Below are positions 1 through 13,249 of a stretch of 64,000 nucleotides of DNA, piece after piece (the stretch's first letter is position 1; every line of letters begins with the position of its first letter). Position numbers and translations under genes: made by a program. Source of the stretch: Brasenia schreberi (taxonomy: Eukaryota > Streptophyta > Magnoliopsida > Nymphaeales > Cabombaceae); assembly GCA_036023115.1 (NCBI GenBank), contig JAYKKT010000088.1, positions 4,449,501 through 4,513,500 of the forward strand, given 5' to 3'. Below the pieces are notes generated by a model. The model made no database searches. It saw nothing but the letters and a program-made list of their open reading frames with translations, and was not told where the DNA came from.

Positions 1-2904
1 TTTTCCTGGGGAATGATGTAAAGATCAATCGAACTCGACCTGCTTCTAGCATTCGATCCTTGAACCAAGGATTTCCCAAGCAGAAATTTAATATAGCTGA
101 AGCTTATTATCTTGTCAATGTAAGAAATTTTACCTAATAGGGGCTCTTTTCTCTACACCCTTCATTGGGAAGTTGGATATTAAGGTCGTCTGGAGATTTG
201 TTTGTGTCTGTGGGTGTGTCTCTCTGTGTGCTTGCGTGCGTGCATGCACATGTGTATACTTTTAGGCATACCAATAAATATATACAGACACATAACATAC
301 ATACATATTCACACTCGAGGGAAACATTATTCATAAACCATCGTTCTTCAATCGCTTGATTGGGTTCATATCAAAATGCTTAGTGTATTTTCATTGTTTT
401 ATTGCTGATTTATTATCGTAACACATGCGTGTACAGGCCAATCACTTTCTGTGTTTTTTATTTGCCCAGGAACCAGCACAGTGTTGTCTTGTTACGTCTA
501 TGCATTTGGTTTGTGGACCCTGCTACTACATGTGAGCTTGTAATCAGGATTTCTTGCTTAGTTTGTGTTTGATACTATTACTTAGATTTTCGTGTAAGAT
601 GAGTAAACAACACTTAGGAAAAGAAGGTGTTTGGGTTTATGTGTGAAACTCATAGGTCTAGCTTCTTTGGCCCACTTCTTCTTCGTACCAATATTTTTTT
701 ACTGAATTGAAACCATGAAACTGTAGTTCCATGCCAGCGATGAGTTTTGTGTTTGATGACTAACGAAAACTTGAAATCATGAGAACTAAAAACTAAGGTC
801 CAGTTTACCTAGAACCACGAATCACACGTACACTTGTCTCTCTAACTAAACCAAAGCTAAGCCTTCTCCCACATTAAGTAAGGTCATCTACATGAACATA
901 TGCTTGAAACATATAGCATCGCACACTATGGGCAGAAGATCACCTGGTTAGCAAACTCGACCACAAGTTGCAGGTCTTCACTTCTGTACTCCGCTAATTC
1001 CTACATGGCCTCGACTTTCCCATTGTAACCAGAGAAAAAGGAAAGTAGTTAACATCGAAGAAACAAAATAATATTTTAAAATGTCTTTTCAACACGGCCT
1101 TTCTCATTTCTGGACATGGCTGCATAACTGAACTTAAGGGAAATACTTGTGGAGTTCACATATATATATATATACAAGCACATGTGTGAGAGAGATATCC
1201 ATTATCGGTTGTTGGGGAGAATTTTATATTTTCAGTTGATTGCTTTCTTATATAAAACATGATCAATGTGCTATAAAAAAGTCTAACTATATTTTCGCAA
1301 CATAAATAGTATCCATTTAGCGTTAATTGATGCCATTAAGCTGACATAAGTTTAGTGGAGTGAGTATTCTGGCCAGCCAGCTGAGCCTTTCGATCATGTA
1401 ATTATTTAAATATATCTTTGGTATAAATTTGGGTTTCTCACTAGCACAGTCTCCAAGAATGTTGGTCAATTATATGAATGGCAGGAAGAAACGGTACCAT
1501 TACGGTGCCTTCATTAGTATTATCCGAAGCAAGCTATCAATTATCTTCATGATTGTCTTCAAATAATGGTGGCAATCAATCACCACACACAGGCGCGCAC
1601 ATACACACATATTGAGAGAGAGAAAGCCCTTTTCATGATTCCAATGTAGCGATCAATTATAAGCAACATAGACACAATGTTTCTAACCGCATGCACGCCG
1701 GGGCACATCTCATGAAAGTTCACGAAAAGGTGCGTAACTCAGTTTGCTGGCATGATTTCTTATAAAAAGAGTATTTGCTGATGATGACAAGCCTTCCTTT
1801 GGTTCAAAGAGAGTCTCGCTGTTGCCTGAATTCCGGGAAGTCATCCAAGATAAGCCTTTCCAGAGAAAAAGTAATGCAATACACGAATATCTTTTCCTAT
1901 ATAAATATACGAGGCTTCCATCCACTTGGCATGGTGTATTAGAAAAAAAGAATCTCTCTCTTTCTCTCCCCCTCTCTTTCATATCCGCTATTCTCTTTGA
2001 TATGTGTCTGTGTTTAAGTTTTTGTTAGATATTTGAGAAAAAAGACAATCAATATGATGGTGGAAAAGATTTTGTATCAAGCATACTGCTCATTGAATAT
2101 GCAATGCAATAATGTCTACTGTTTCAAGTAACTGCTATCTCCCTCCTAAATCAAGCACTTAAAATTCCTTTAAGCAGCAAGATTTCCGTCCTTACAGTCT
2201 GAAACTAAAGATTGGGTGGCAACAAAATATACAGTTTGCGTGGCATGATCTACCTCTTCATTGGACAATAATTCAGGAGCCGCGTATACTTTGGTTGGCA
2301 TCTACCGGAAAATTATATGATAAGTTTAAGCTTTGATCCTATTCTAACAGGTATCTCTCTCTCTCGTTTGGCAAAGCCAAAGACAGTGGGTTGTGATGGA
2401 CCCATAAGTTGGGTTCCTAATCATAAATTGCAAGAAAAAGATAATTAAAATAAATATCAAGGAAAAGTCGGGGCAAATTCCCTCGTTGAGATGAAAACCT
2501 AATGGTAATTAGTTTATCCTTGGAGCGCATCAAGCAGTGCCTGGGAATGAGAAGAAAACAGCACAAAGGACAAATCTTCACGTGAAGGCACATGGCGTAA
2601 GCTTCCAACATTAATATTTGAAAAGAGAAAATAAGCCACCAATTGTCATCTATTAATATGGATGTCCGTAGATGCAACTTTTAGTTTAAGGCTTAAGTAA
2701 ACATAATAAACTTATTCTTGTGTTTATCTCATTAGTTACACTACATTACTTTTTGTTCAGGTACTTTTTCAATTATTTAATTGTGATTGACATAGTGAGC
2801 ACCACCTCTCGTTAGATTCTTGTTAAAGCATAGGTAGAGTATCAAAAGGTAGTCATGGCAAGGTTCCCCAAGCAACAGCACATATGCCAACTATGGGAGA
2901 CTTT
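1..2904. other. Intergenic, no gene recognised
   Basis: I see no conserved protein motif or convincing exon in this stretch. Open frames are short and of low complexity. Short TA and GA microsatellites occur (for example near 1159-1175 and 1613-1622). Degenerate transposon debris cannot be excluded. Confidence 0.5.
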
Positions 2905-3011
2905 CATATGAACCTAAATAAATGAGTGGTTTCAGCCTCTTTTGATCGATGGCATCTACCATATGAACCTAAAGAAATGAGGGGTTTCAGCCGTTTGGAT
3001 CGATGGCAGCC
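2905..3011. repeat. Tandem duplication, two ~55-bp units
   Basis: The segment starting CATATGAACCTAAA at 2905 recurs at 2960. The copies share the TTTCAGCC and GATCGATGGCA blocks and differ by a few substitutions and a short deletion. No coding meaning is apparent. Confidence 0.75.
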
Positions 3012-6000
3012 ATTCTTTGTACGTTCTAAAACATGTATAAATTGCATGGAGCAGCATGATCCGGTAGTGTAAAAGAGGAAACACTACCAATAAGTTGCTG
3101 TAAGAACCACTTGGTTGTTCGCATTGGCCAAGGGACGAAGATTGGAGGTCAGGACATACATTTGTCTCCTAACCTGTCGCAAATCTTTTCAGAAGGTGAG
3201 AAAGAAAATTCTTAAACTTTCGGTATAATGCAAGCAAGATATGTTTCGATATGCTTCAATATCGTAGGAAACATTTACAGAACGCTGCTTTGTGATCTGA
3301 TGCTAATGTCGATCTATATCAGGAAACAAGTTACGAAAAACAAAACATGAACAAATAAGCTTATTAAACAAATAACTGTAAAAAGGAACAAGAAATTGCG
3401 CCATTTCATGATCACCATCTTCAATTAATAGTGAAAAGTGATCATCTTAGAGAACAACATCACCGTCAATGAATGAGAATGAGAGAGAGATGGAGTTTGG
3501 TGCACCTTGTGTAAGACTTGGTGATGGGTTGCTTTACCTTATGCAGTATCCTCATCGGAGTCCTAGTCGTGTAGCCGACAATTGTAGGGCCGAAAAAGAC
3601 TCGCTCAGCAAAAACAAAACAAAAAGAAGTATAAATGAATATGATTACCCTCAGACGGATTATGAAGGAAGAACTTTTTTTTTCTCTTGTATATTCTATG
3701 TTTTCTATTGTATTCTCGTATTCGCTATAGTATAGTGAAAAACTTTATGTAAAAATCAGTTTCCTCTTCCCTGTCTTTCCTGTTCTAGGCTTTCCGTTAC
3801 AAGCATATTTATTTTTTAGGTAAAGTATCTATGGAATCCAAGAAAATGGTTTATCTTCTGGTTTTCTATTAATTTACTACTGAGAAAGGCCAAATCTGGC
3901 ATTACACTTGGATCAAAGTCTTCGTTAGATATTGAATCGTCCAACAACAACACAATCAAGGGGGTTTCAGCACAGAACAAACTCTCCTTCACACGGAATG
4001 GAGTTTTCTAGGGATTTTCCATATTGAATTCTGGTTAAGCTCTGCTCTCCTTACAAGTCTTTTTTACTTGGTTGCCAGCAGTGTCCTTCCTATTATATGA
4101 GACGGCTTGCTACGATATCTCTTTACCCATTTAATTACTTCAGTTGAAGGACAGCTTTTGAGTTTAATCACTTAAACTCCTGGGATTAAGGAGGACAGTA
4201 GGAGTTATCGAGAGAGAGAGAGAGAGACAGAGATGTGGAAGCTCTTGGCTTATGATAATACTGAGCCACTTCTCTTGGTTTAATTTGGTCCAAGAGTTTA
4301 AATACAGTTTGTGAACATTGATTAGTAGCAGATATGCTTTGATTTGAGTTGGAAAATTTGAACAATTTTAAAAAGTAAGGGCCTCAGTTCTAGCCTTGAA
4401 TGCATGGGCTATAATTAATGCAGTCGTAGGCTATTCACGATATGCTACAAAGTTTTCTAGCTCTAATAAGTAGCTTTCGATATAAAGAAGGGTCATTCCC
4501 CCTTTAAAAAAATTCTAGATCCACCACTGACCGAATTATAGTTGTGGCTATTAGCTTCTTCCCTTCCCAGGCCGGTTGCTAAAAGGAGCACTGTAATATA
4601 CATATATGTGTGTTTTTGTGTGTGTGTGTGTATATAGAGAGAGATGTTTTGAGTCTTGAAGCTGGTCAAAAATCAAGAATCTTCTCAATTGAGTCATCCT
4701 GAGATAGAAATCAAATTAGGCGCAAACAACTTAACAGGGACATTATATTTTGGTTTTCTCTTCTTTGATACAGTTCTCATTGATGCAATTCTTCATGTGT
4801 TTGAAAATAGACCCATAGAGATATCCAGTCGAACCAAAATTGGATGATTTTGATAAAAATTGGATTTTGGTTAACTTTCTAATCAATAGTTTAGTATTAG
4901 GCCCTTTTATCAAGGATCACTTGTTTTTGTTATAATTTCCCCATTTAAACTTTAATTTGGATGATTCTTGACTTACCTGGAAGAGAACATTGGAGACCCT
5001 TTTAAAGAATTAAATATCAACTAATTTTGATTAGAATTGCCTGAGCTATATCCTTTTCTTAGGAATGTGTGCTCGATCGACTCATATCTTAGATACTTCT
5101 AACAAGGTCATATTGTTTCAATCATATCTTAGTCATCCAAACTCTTCATGTGATTCTTGATCAATAAGAAAGGAGATAAGACATCTAAGAATCGAAAATA
5201 TCTGCTTAGAAAGATTCTTTTGGTGAATTTTAGAACTCAAAAGCAGATTTTTGATAGACCTGCGTTTGATTGTACAATTTTATACAGAAAGACCAAACTC
5301 ACAAGAAAAAGAGAACGATAAAGAATTTTTTATTAAAGAAAAAGAGTTATAAATAAGAATTACAACTAAGAAATAAAAAAGAAACAAAATACACAAGTTG
5401 ATTTGATTGACACGTGCGTTGAAGATAAGCAGCCACCGCCTTTTATAGCTAAGGATAGGCCTGTTTTCAGATTCTTCTTACTCATTGACTTTGCCAACTC
5501 CTGTATATATAAATCCTTTGCCTAATATTAGAATATTAGAAGGTGGTTAATCATATTTGGTGATGGACCATTATTTTATCTTAGTGATTTCTATAATAGC
5601 TCATAATTTCTTGTATCGATTTCTATAGTGTCTCCTCTTGTTTCATACATGCGCCTATATTGAGAAGGAGAGAAATTATTCTTATGTGACTCCTTGAGTC
5701 TCTTGCAACTTTTGGTGTTAACACTACTTAATGAAATAAGTTGACATCAATTATGGACGGATGTAATTATATTTATCAATAAGTAAGTTTTCCAGTAATA
5801 TGGCTTTATTTATACTTGCTCGTGTATAGTGGAGGATCCACATTTGGGTTCGGTGGGGTTCTTTCTCACCAAACATCGGAGAATAAGCAAACAAGCCAAC
5901 AGTTAAAAGCATGAGCTATGCTTACAATATATCCCAATTTAGTCGACCATACATCTTAGTTGAAAGAAGAAAGATAACCAACAATTTGAGCCTTAGTTGA

Positions 6001-6099
6001 AACTAAGTCCTATATATTAGAACCAACCTTAGTGTAGCCCCTCATGATACCTTTTTAGGTAGTAGATCTACCTATAAGCACATATATTGGCAATATCAT
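3012..6099. other. Intergenic, no gene recognised
   Basis: AT-rich sequence with short GA and GT/TA runs (about 4211-4227, 4610-4645). The open frames at 3469-3735 and 4656-4847 match no family I know and have no exon context. Confidence 0.45.
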
Positions 6100-7150
6100 A
6101 CTGATAAACACTCACTTATGTTGAACCAATGAAGAATAACCACTACTATGTGGGGTTGATCTAACCAGTCCCACATCTCACTTTAATTTTGTATTTGGAG
6201 AAGTGTATCACAAATCTTGGCTCTTTTATCAGGTCTAGAACTTATGCATATAGTACTCTTTTTGTCAAGGTTTGTCATTGTGCTTTGTATTTGATTGTTG
6301 TAAAGTTTGTGATTCTTGTTTGTCTAGTTTAGATTTTATTTAACCTTCATTATATGAACGGTCCCTATAACACAAGCTCAAAGAGAACTCGAAATCCTCC
6401 CTAGCGTATTCAATCCACTGAAAGACCTATCTTGCTACAACCAATAAAAGAACATAGAGCTTGGCATAGGGGTTTATTCCAAATCACCTCCCTCATCTTC
6501 TTTCTCTTTATGTTATAAAAGCCCCAAGCCCAAATACTGGTCTAAAAGCTCACCATAAATCTTAGACCGAGTTAAAGTATAAGTTTAAATCCAAAGTTTA
6601 TGATTATGATTTATCTAGTGACTATGATAGTGATCACATAACCCAATTTCTCAAAGCTTTTTCTCATACTTTGAAGAAAAAGAACAAGAGAAATAACTAG
6701 GAAAAAAGAGAGCTAGGAGGAGAAAAAAGTTACCTAAAGGAACCTACCTGTATAGACTTAGAACATGATCTAGACCATGACCAACCTAAGTTTATAGATT
6801 AGAGGACTTTTAATGATTCTAGAACTACCTCTAAGGATCATGGTTCACAAGAGTTGGAGAAAATAATGTTAAGGTAGAAAACATGCTTTGGAACTTCTAA
6901 AGAACCAAAGAAAAAAAGGATAAGAAAAGATATGATATAAAAGATATCTTACCTGTGGAAACACATATAGAATAAATGATGAATCTCTATCAATAGACGT
7001 GCTAAAGAACCAAACCACATTGTCTGAGGCATTAATTTACCTATCAAAACATCACCAATTTATGTCCAAGATCCCAACATCACAATTACATTTCTATCTA
7101 AATTGTGGGTTCAAATCTCTTGGTATATTAGGATCTCTCAATTGCATACA
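6100..7150 (+). mobile_element. Degenerate retroelement fragment (gag-like, plus orientation)
   Basis: This stretch is related in inverse orientation to 37381-38780. The clearest shared block is 'ACCTCTAA..ATCATG.TTCACA', at about 6830-6850 here and near 37965-37990 on the other strand; a second shared block surrounds 'TTGGCTCTTTTATCAG' near 6217. Translation gives lysine-rich and acidic stretches broken by many stops. The inverse copy encodes a gag-like segment, so I infer an ancient LTR-type retroelement of one family at both loci. No protease or reverse transcriptase was recognised. Confidence 0.35.
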
Positions 7151-8711
7151 TTATTGAACTTCCACTTGATACCTATCAGGTTGACAAATAATTTGTCTCA
7201 CCGTGACCTTACCTTCGATTCTCAATACTTCTGTCACTACATCGTCATGATGATAAATAACCCATTGCCATTTTAATTGTGCTACCAAAGCCTCTGTAAA
7301 AGTAGGAATAATAATCTTGTTGAAACCAATAAATATAGGCATGCCTGCCATCCACATCATAAGAGATAGAGTTTTCTTAAAAAACCTACTAATGGCATGT
7401 ATAGGGTGTACTAAATGCATATGAGTATGTCCTACCGATGTCCTGGAAATGATATACTGACAAAGATGTAAAGCTAAGCAAATTACTTATGTACCAAGAA
7501 TGGAGGATTGTGTAGGCTATGAGAGATGTTTACAAAATCTTGTGTCAGAAGGAAGGATTCATCGAAATAATGTCTAAGCAGATACATGTGACATCACCCA
7601 ATGATCACTAAAATATTCTTGAAAGGGTTGTAAGGAAGTTGGTGAACCAATGATAGGGAAGCCAACGAATGAAGCCCTAGTGAATGGAGATCCTAACTAT
7701 AGGATTTGTAATGTTTATTTAGTAGCTTTAAATGAATTGACACATATCCATGTCCTCCAATAGGATAATGTATAAAGTACAATTGGTTATGGGTTGTATG
7801 TGAATACATGGAAAGGGATGTTTTTATGTCAACAACAGAAACCCAAGCTTATAGTGTTGTTGATCTTGTAATAGTAGAATATAGCATGAATTTCTTATAA
7901 ATCAGTAATTCTACTTCAGGTCACAATTCAAGTGAACCACAATCAATGAATCTTTAAGGATCCATTTTGACAGAAACCTAGTTTCTCTATTTGACTTGCT
8001 TTCATCGTCCTCACAATTAGAGGGCCCACCTACAACGATTTGTCACCCTAGCCTCATAAGGGTTTCCTCTATTGGGTGCCTCACTTATAGAATTTCTACT
8101 CCCTAGTACCTCACAAGACCTTTCATCCATATTTGTATCTATTGAAGCCTCTCATCTTGAGATTTTATCCTATCTAATCTCAATCTCAATGGCCCATGTC
8201 TAAGATCCTTTCTTCCAAAGTTTTCCACTATATAAGGAGCTGTTCCTTTAGATCATATCACCACCTAGTGCACTTACCATTGTTCATATCTTTTTGGTCT
8301 ATTACCAACACTAGCATTTTCAAATTCCACTATTGACTTCTCAAGATTTGTGATAAACTGAGGAGAGACATAACCCCTGTCAATCCCCATTCCTTCTTCT
8401 ACATCAACGACTGTCTCAAAAGACGAGGAAGATTCAATTGAGAGAACACCATCTAGGCCGACTGAACTGCATGTATATCCACGCTCACTTCACTTTATTG
8501 GAAATACGAATAGTAAAGTAATATGCAATAAATGTACAGCCATGTCCAATAAATGCAGCTACCAAACTGCTTAATGTGCAATGAATGTTGCAAGACTGTA
8601 ACATCTTTATTTTTTTTCCCAAACTGCTCTACTTTCTCAAGCCACGTCTTTATTCTCAATAAAGTTCTGCTCCATTTTGATTGGTCCTTTGTACTCCACT
8701 TTCCAAGTCGC
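7151..8711. other. Intergenic or old repeat, nothing recognised
   Basis: No reading frame here matches a known family. The 89-aa minus-strand frame at 7151-7420 has no recognisable domain. The base composition resembles the adjoining retroelement debris and may continue it. Confidence 0.35.
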
Positions 8712-8924
8712 TGCAATTCATGCAATAAAAGAGTTGGATTGACAGGTTTCAAATGTAAATGTGGCGATCTTTTCTGTGCAGCACACCACCATTTTTAGAA
8801 GCATAACTATAAATTTGATTACAAGGCTCATGGTCATGATACACTGATTAAAGCCAATCCAGTTATTAAGGCACTGATTAAAGCCAATCCAGTTATTAAT
8901 GCTGAAAAACTCGATAAAATCTAA
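8712..8924 (+). pseudogene. AN1 zinc-finger (stress-associated protein) fragment
   Basis: Frame 8712 encodes [18 protein letters not shown] followed by [10 protein letters not shown], then an in-frame TAG, then KHNYKFDYKAHG, LIKANPVI and the terminal AEKLDKI with a TAA stop at 8922. This is the AN1 finger and conserved C-terminus of plant A20/AN1 stress-associated proteins, which are ubiquitin-binding stress regulators. Three things argue that it is dead: the internal TAG, replacement of the last zinc-ligand Cys (expected in H-x-C) by Tyr, and an exact-phase 30-bp tandem duplication that repeats ALIKANPVI. No A20 domain is visible upstream. I infer a truncated gene copy. Confidence 0.8.
8841..8900. 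repeat. 30-bp in-frame tandem duplication
   Basis: Two adjacent copies of a 30-bp unit (CACTGATTAAAGCC...) lie inside the AN1 pseudogene tail. Because 30 is a multiple of three, the frame through to the terminal stop is kept. Confidence 0.85.
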
Positions 8925-9714
8925 TATCATAGTTGCATGCATCCAACTATAATGTTGCAGCCATCTGCAATAAATGAGAGTCTTGAAACTTCTGCTCGTA
9001 GCATTAAGAAGGTTGTTAAAGCTCCATATGTAATAACTGGATAAGCTACATGATGAATAAAGGTTCACACGTGTCTTGAAACTTTTTCTTGAGAGTCTCA
9101 TTCTTTCTCTTCTCTCTTGTAGATCGCCTCAGCACTGAGCAACGTTTGTCTTCTAGTGAGCTTGCGAGCTAAGTTTGTGTTGCCCAATCATATCAATATA
9201 TTATGGTATGCAAATCCATGAAATGGTGCTTGCATCATAGAGAAAATCTTATATTTTGCAGTCACATACTCAAGCTCCTGAAAGCTTGGTTTCATTTTCT
9301 TTTGAGTTAGATGGGGTTGAGAACCCTAGAAAAGGAGAGGTTACTATAGTGGAAGCATATTCTTTCTGTGTGCTTTTATTCTCTGTCTCTGCTTACAGGT
9401 ATATGGTGATGAAGAATGGTCTTTTGCTTTTATTCCATATTACGTCTCATAAAAGTAATAATTGGTGAATATTCATCTATGGTCTAACCAATGCACGCTT
9501 ACGTGTGTACATGCACACATACTCACAACATGCTTGGCTTCTGAGTCATTCTTTGAGTAGCTTTATGCTTCCAAACTATGGAATGAGCATCCTACTTATG
9601 TTAACCTTTCTATTGTTATTTGTTAACCTTTCAACATTTACTAGTAGTGTTCAATTATCAATTTAGGACTTTACTAAAGATACCCAATGACACCCTCATT
9701 TTGTTTATTTTCAG
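8925..9714. other. Spacer before the hAT transposase
   Basis: No gene recognised. If the hAT element is near full length, its 5' terminal inverted repeat and leader should lie here, but I could not pair it with a 3' end. A 70-aa plus-strand frame at 9256-9468 has no recognisable domain. Confidence 0.4.
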
Positions 9715-11945
9715 ATGTTTAATATGTCTGCTACTGGTAGTACTTCGTCTGCTTCAATAACTAGTAGTAAATTTGCATTTGGAAAACCAGAAAAAGGTTG
9801 CCCACTTTGGGCATATGTGTTCTTGTTACAAGACAAAAAGGTAGGAGGTGGAAATGCAAGTCGGCGGTGTAACTACTGCGGTTTAACCTATAAAGGTTCT
9901 TATTTTAGAGTGAAGTGTCACCTATTAAAGGAAAAAGGAAAAGGCATAGTTGTTTGTTCTGATGTTACTGATCAATATCTTTCAGAGATGAGACAAATTG
10001 AGAGAAAAGCACATGAAAAAGTTAGACAATTGCAAGTTCCCTTACCTACTGGAACTAGAAGTTTGAATCCACCTACACTTGAATCGTTTGATGGAAGTAA
10101 GAGAAAAAGAGCAGTTGAAAGTCAATTGGCAAAAGCATTTAACAATGAAGCAAGGGATCACTTTACATGTGAAATAGCAAGATTTAATGTAGCTAGAAAC
10201 CCTTATTATGTTAGTGCATTCAAATATGCTTCTAATACCTCAATTTCGGGTTTTACTCCACCTAGTTACAATGCAATCAGGACTACACTATTGCAAAAAG
10301 AGAAAGCTCATTTAATGAGATTGCTTCAACCTATCAAAGATACTGGCCAAAAAATGGAGTAAGCATAGTTACAAATGGATGGATTGATATACAAAGAAGA
10401 CTTTTAATTAACTTTATGGCTATTTCAGATGCATGCCCTATGTTTTTAAGGTCTATTGTTGATTGCTCTAGTGAGGTGAAAGATAAAACTTTATTGCGGA
10501 TGAAATTATGAAAGTTATTAATGAGGTTGGATCTCAAAATATTGTGCAAATTATAATAGATAATGCACCTGTTTGTAGAGCAGTTGGAATGATTATTAAA
10601 TCAGTTTATCCTAATATTTTTTGGACACCATGTGTAGTGCATACCTTGAACCTTGCTTTGAAGAATATTTGTCAACCTAAGAACTCCATAAATAATGAAG
10701 TTCCTTATAATGAATGTTATTGGATAACAGATGTTGCTGATGATGTCATTGCTATTAAAAACTTTATCATGAATCACTCTATGAGGTTAGTAATGTATAA
10801 TCAGTTTGTGCATCTAAAGTTACTTGCTGTTGCTGAAACAAGATTTGCTTCGACGATTATTATGTTAAAAAGGATAAGAACCATCAAGCATGATCTTCAA
10901 AGAATGGTTATTAGTGACCAATGGTCTCATTATAGAGATGATGTTTCAAAGGCTGCAGTTGTGAAAGATATGATCTTGAATGACATTTGGTGGGATAAGA
11001 TTGATTATATTTTAAACTTTACAAAGTCTATTTATGATATGCTTCGACTATGTGATACTGATAAGTCAGTTCTTCATGAGAAATGGAACTCTATGATCGA
11101 GCAAGTAAATGCAGTTATTTATCAACATGAAGGCAAAGAGTTGAATGAATATTCCACCTTCTACAAAGTAGTATATGATATTCTCGTTGATAAATGGAAC
11201 AAAAGTTACACACCACTTCATTGTTTGGCGCATTCTCTAAATCCAAGGTAAACTCTTTTAAGTTTTACGATTTAAATAACTTCATTTTTGTTCTTCTTAT
11301 TATGTTGATACTTGATATTTTTGTTTTCTATTTTGTAGGTATTATACAAGGCAATGGATCGAAGAAGTTCCTAATAGAATTCCCCCACACAAAGATAATG
11401 AAATTTGTGAAGGAAGGAATAAATGTTTGTAAAGGTTCTTTCAAGATCCAAAAGAAAGGCTATAAGTTACAAAAGAATTTATGAAATTCTCAAGCAATGA
11501 AGAAGAACTTAGACAATTTGATTGTTTGGAAAATAGATAGAGTTTATCTCCAAAAGAATGGTGAGTTATTCATGGATCATCAATTCCTAAGCTTCAAACG
11601 ATTGCTTTAAAGCTTCTTTCGCAATCATGCTCGTCTTCATATTGTGAAAGAAATTGGAGCACATATTCCTTCATCCATTCTTATAGAAGAAATAAGTTAA
11701 AGCCTCAAAAAAGTGAAGATTTGGTTTTTGTTCATACAAACCTTCGTCTTCTTTCAAGAAATAGTAAGGATTACGTGGAAGGTGAAACAAAAATGTGGGA
11801 TGTTGGTGGAGATGATTGGGATCCATTTGAGGGAGCCGAAATTCTTGAAGTTGCATCATTGTCTCTTGATGAACCAAATATGGAAGCAGTCCTTTTTACA
11901 GATGATAATGAAGGAAATACTGAGATCGAGACTGTTGGAGTTTGA
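9715..11945 (+). pseudogene. hAT-family transposase relic
   Basis: The first segment (9715-10362) has a BED-type zinc finger (CNYC ... VKCHLL at about residues 52-71). A frameshift near an A-run at 10350 leads to TNGWIDIQRRLL, which matches the hAT segment carrying the first catalytic Asp. A second shift near 10498 enters 10508-11251 with IIIDNAPVCRAVG (the DNA block of hAT/DUF659 transposases). A 91-bp GT-AG intron (11248-11338) restores phase and joins HSLNPR to YYTRQWIEE. Stops follow at about 11431 and 11462. The C-terminal dimerisation motif (SYCERNWSTYSFIHS) and RRNKLKPQ are still readable to 11945. The element encoded DNA cut-and-paste transposase; two frameshifts and several stops make it non-autonomous now. 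Confidence 0.85.
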
Positions 11946-12683
11946 AATAAAATGTATTTAGATTCAAAATATTGTGCTTAGAATATGAATTTTGATACAA
12001 ACTTGTAACTTTTTTGTGTTGATATGAATATGTAATATTCTGTTGGAAATTGAGAATGATATTGTTTCATAATTCATTGTATGATTGTATCCAAGTTTGT
12101 GTTTGCTTGTTTGTTCATGAACTAGTTAATACGAGTTTGTTGTGAGTTTATGTAATATGTAGGAAGATTGCACTGTGAAGTATGAGTTTAAAACAGGTAT
12201 GCCATATCATAATGACTTTCATTTTGTTACACCTTTTTCATTGATTTTGAGCTAACTTCATGAAAATCATTCAAATATTAAGATGGATGTGCAAGATATG
12301 CATAGCTTTAAATCTGCTTCATTTGATACTGACATGTGATTGACAAAGTTCTATCTATCTCTTCATTAATTCTTTTTGCATATGTTGGTCTTGCTTATAT
12401 GTTGTTGACTTCATTATTCTGATTTATGATATTCTTGAAATGATGTTCTTCAGGAACTCTTGATTCTCTTATGGTAAGCACTGCAACCCCAATGATGGGG
12501 ATCGCCTTTTATGTTGGTTTCAGATCTTTCCTTGTAAATTCAATTGACGACTTATGGTATGTGTTTGTTGTTTAATTGTTCTTACTTTGAAGAAGAATAT
12601 AAATGGCATTCTCATAGTTATAGTTAGAATAAAATTATTCACAAACACTAGAATGCTCTTTAAAATATAGAATGCTCTATAAT

Positions 12684-12716
<33 letters not shown>

Positions 12717-13249
12717 TTTATTTTTTTATTTTTTTTTAATTTTTTAATAGTAGCGTACTCGTACCTTAGTTTTTTAGAAAATTACATACCCCATGCCCGT
12801 ACCGGGTACCGGTCAACATCAAGATAGGAAACAGTAGAGGAGTTTTTTTCCTTTGGCTTAGGTTTTAATACAACTGCTAAACTGTAGATGTAATTGAGCA
12901 GAATGGCTGAGGTTCTTCAGAATTATGAACTAGCGTACTTGCTCCTACATGTTAAACATCAATGGTCATCCATGACTTTACTTTATGGTTTTCTATCCAT
13001 AGCATGCAATTTTCCATTTTCTTAAGCCGTGATATTTTTTTTCTAAAAAATCCAAAGCGACCTCCCCTTTCTCGGTAGGGAACCATCATGATTATGAAGT
13101 ATTTATAGTGTATAGAAATAGTTTGGCACTACAAAGATTTAATTACATCTAACTTTTGCTTTAAGGTAGCATCTTCTGCACATTATCTCTTGTGGTATAT
13201 TGTGACTTCTTGATTGTATAGTTGTAACATTTAGCTCCATGTGACTCGT
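11946..13249. other. Spacer; no gene recognised
   Basis: Downstream of the hAT relic there is AT-rich sequence with a (TA)n run near 12692-12714. A possible mini-exon (acceptor TTCTTCAG, GAACTCTTGATTCTCTTATG, donor GTAAGC, about 12455-12480) encodes GTLDSLM, but seven residues cannot support an assignment. Confidence 0.35.

Noticed and set aside
12455..12480. Mini-exon encoding GTLDSLM, as in V-ATPase subunit C
   Set aside because: Seven residues are too few, and no neighbouring exon of that gene was found.
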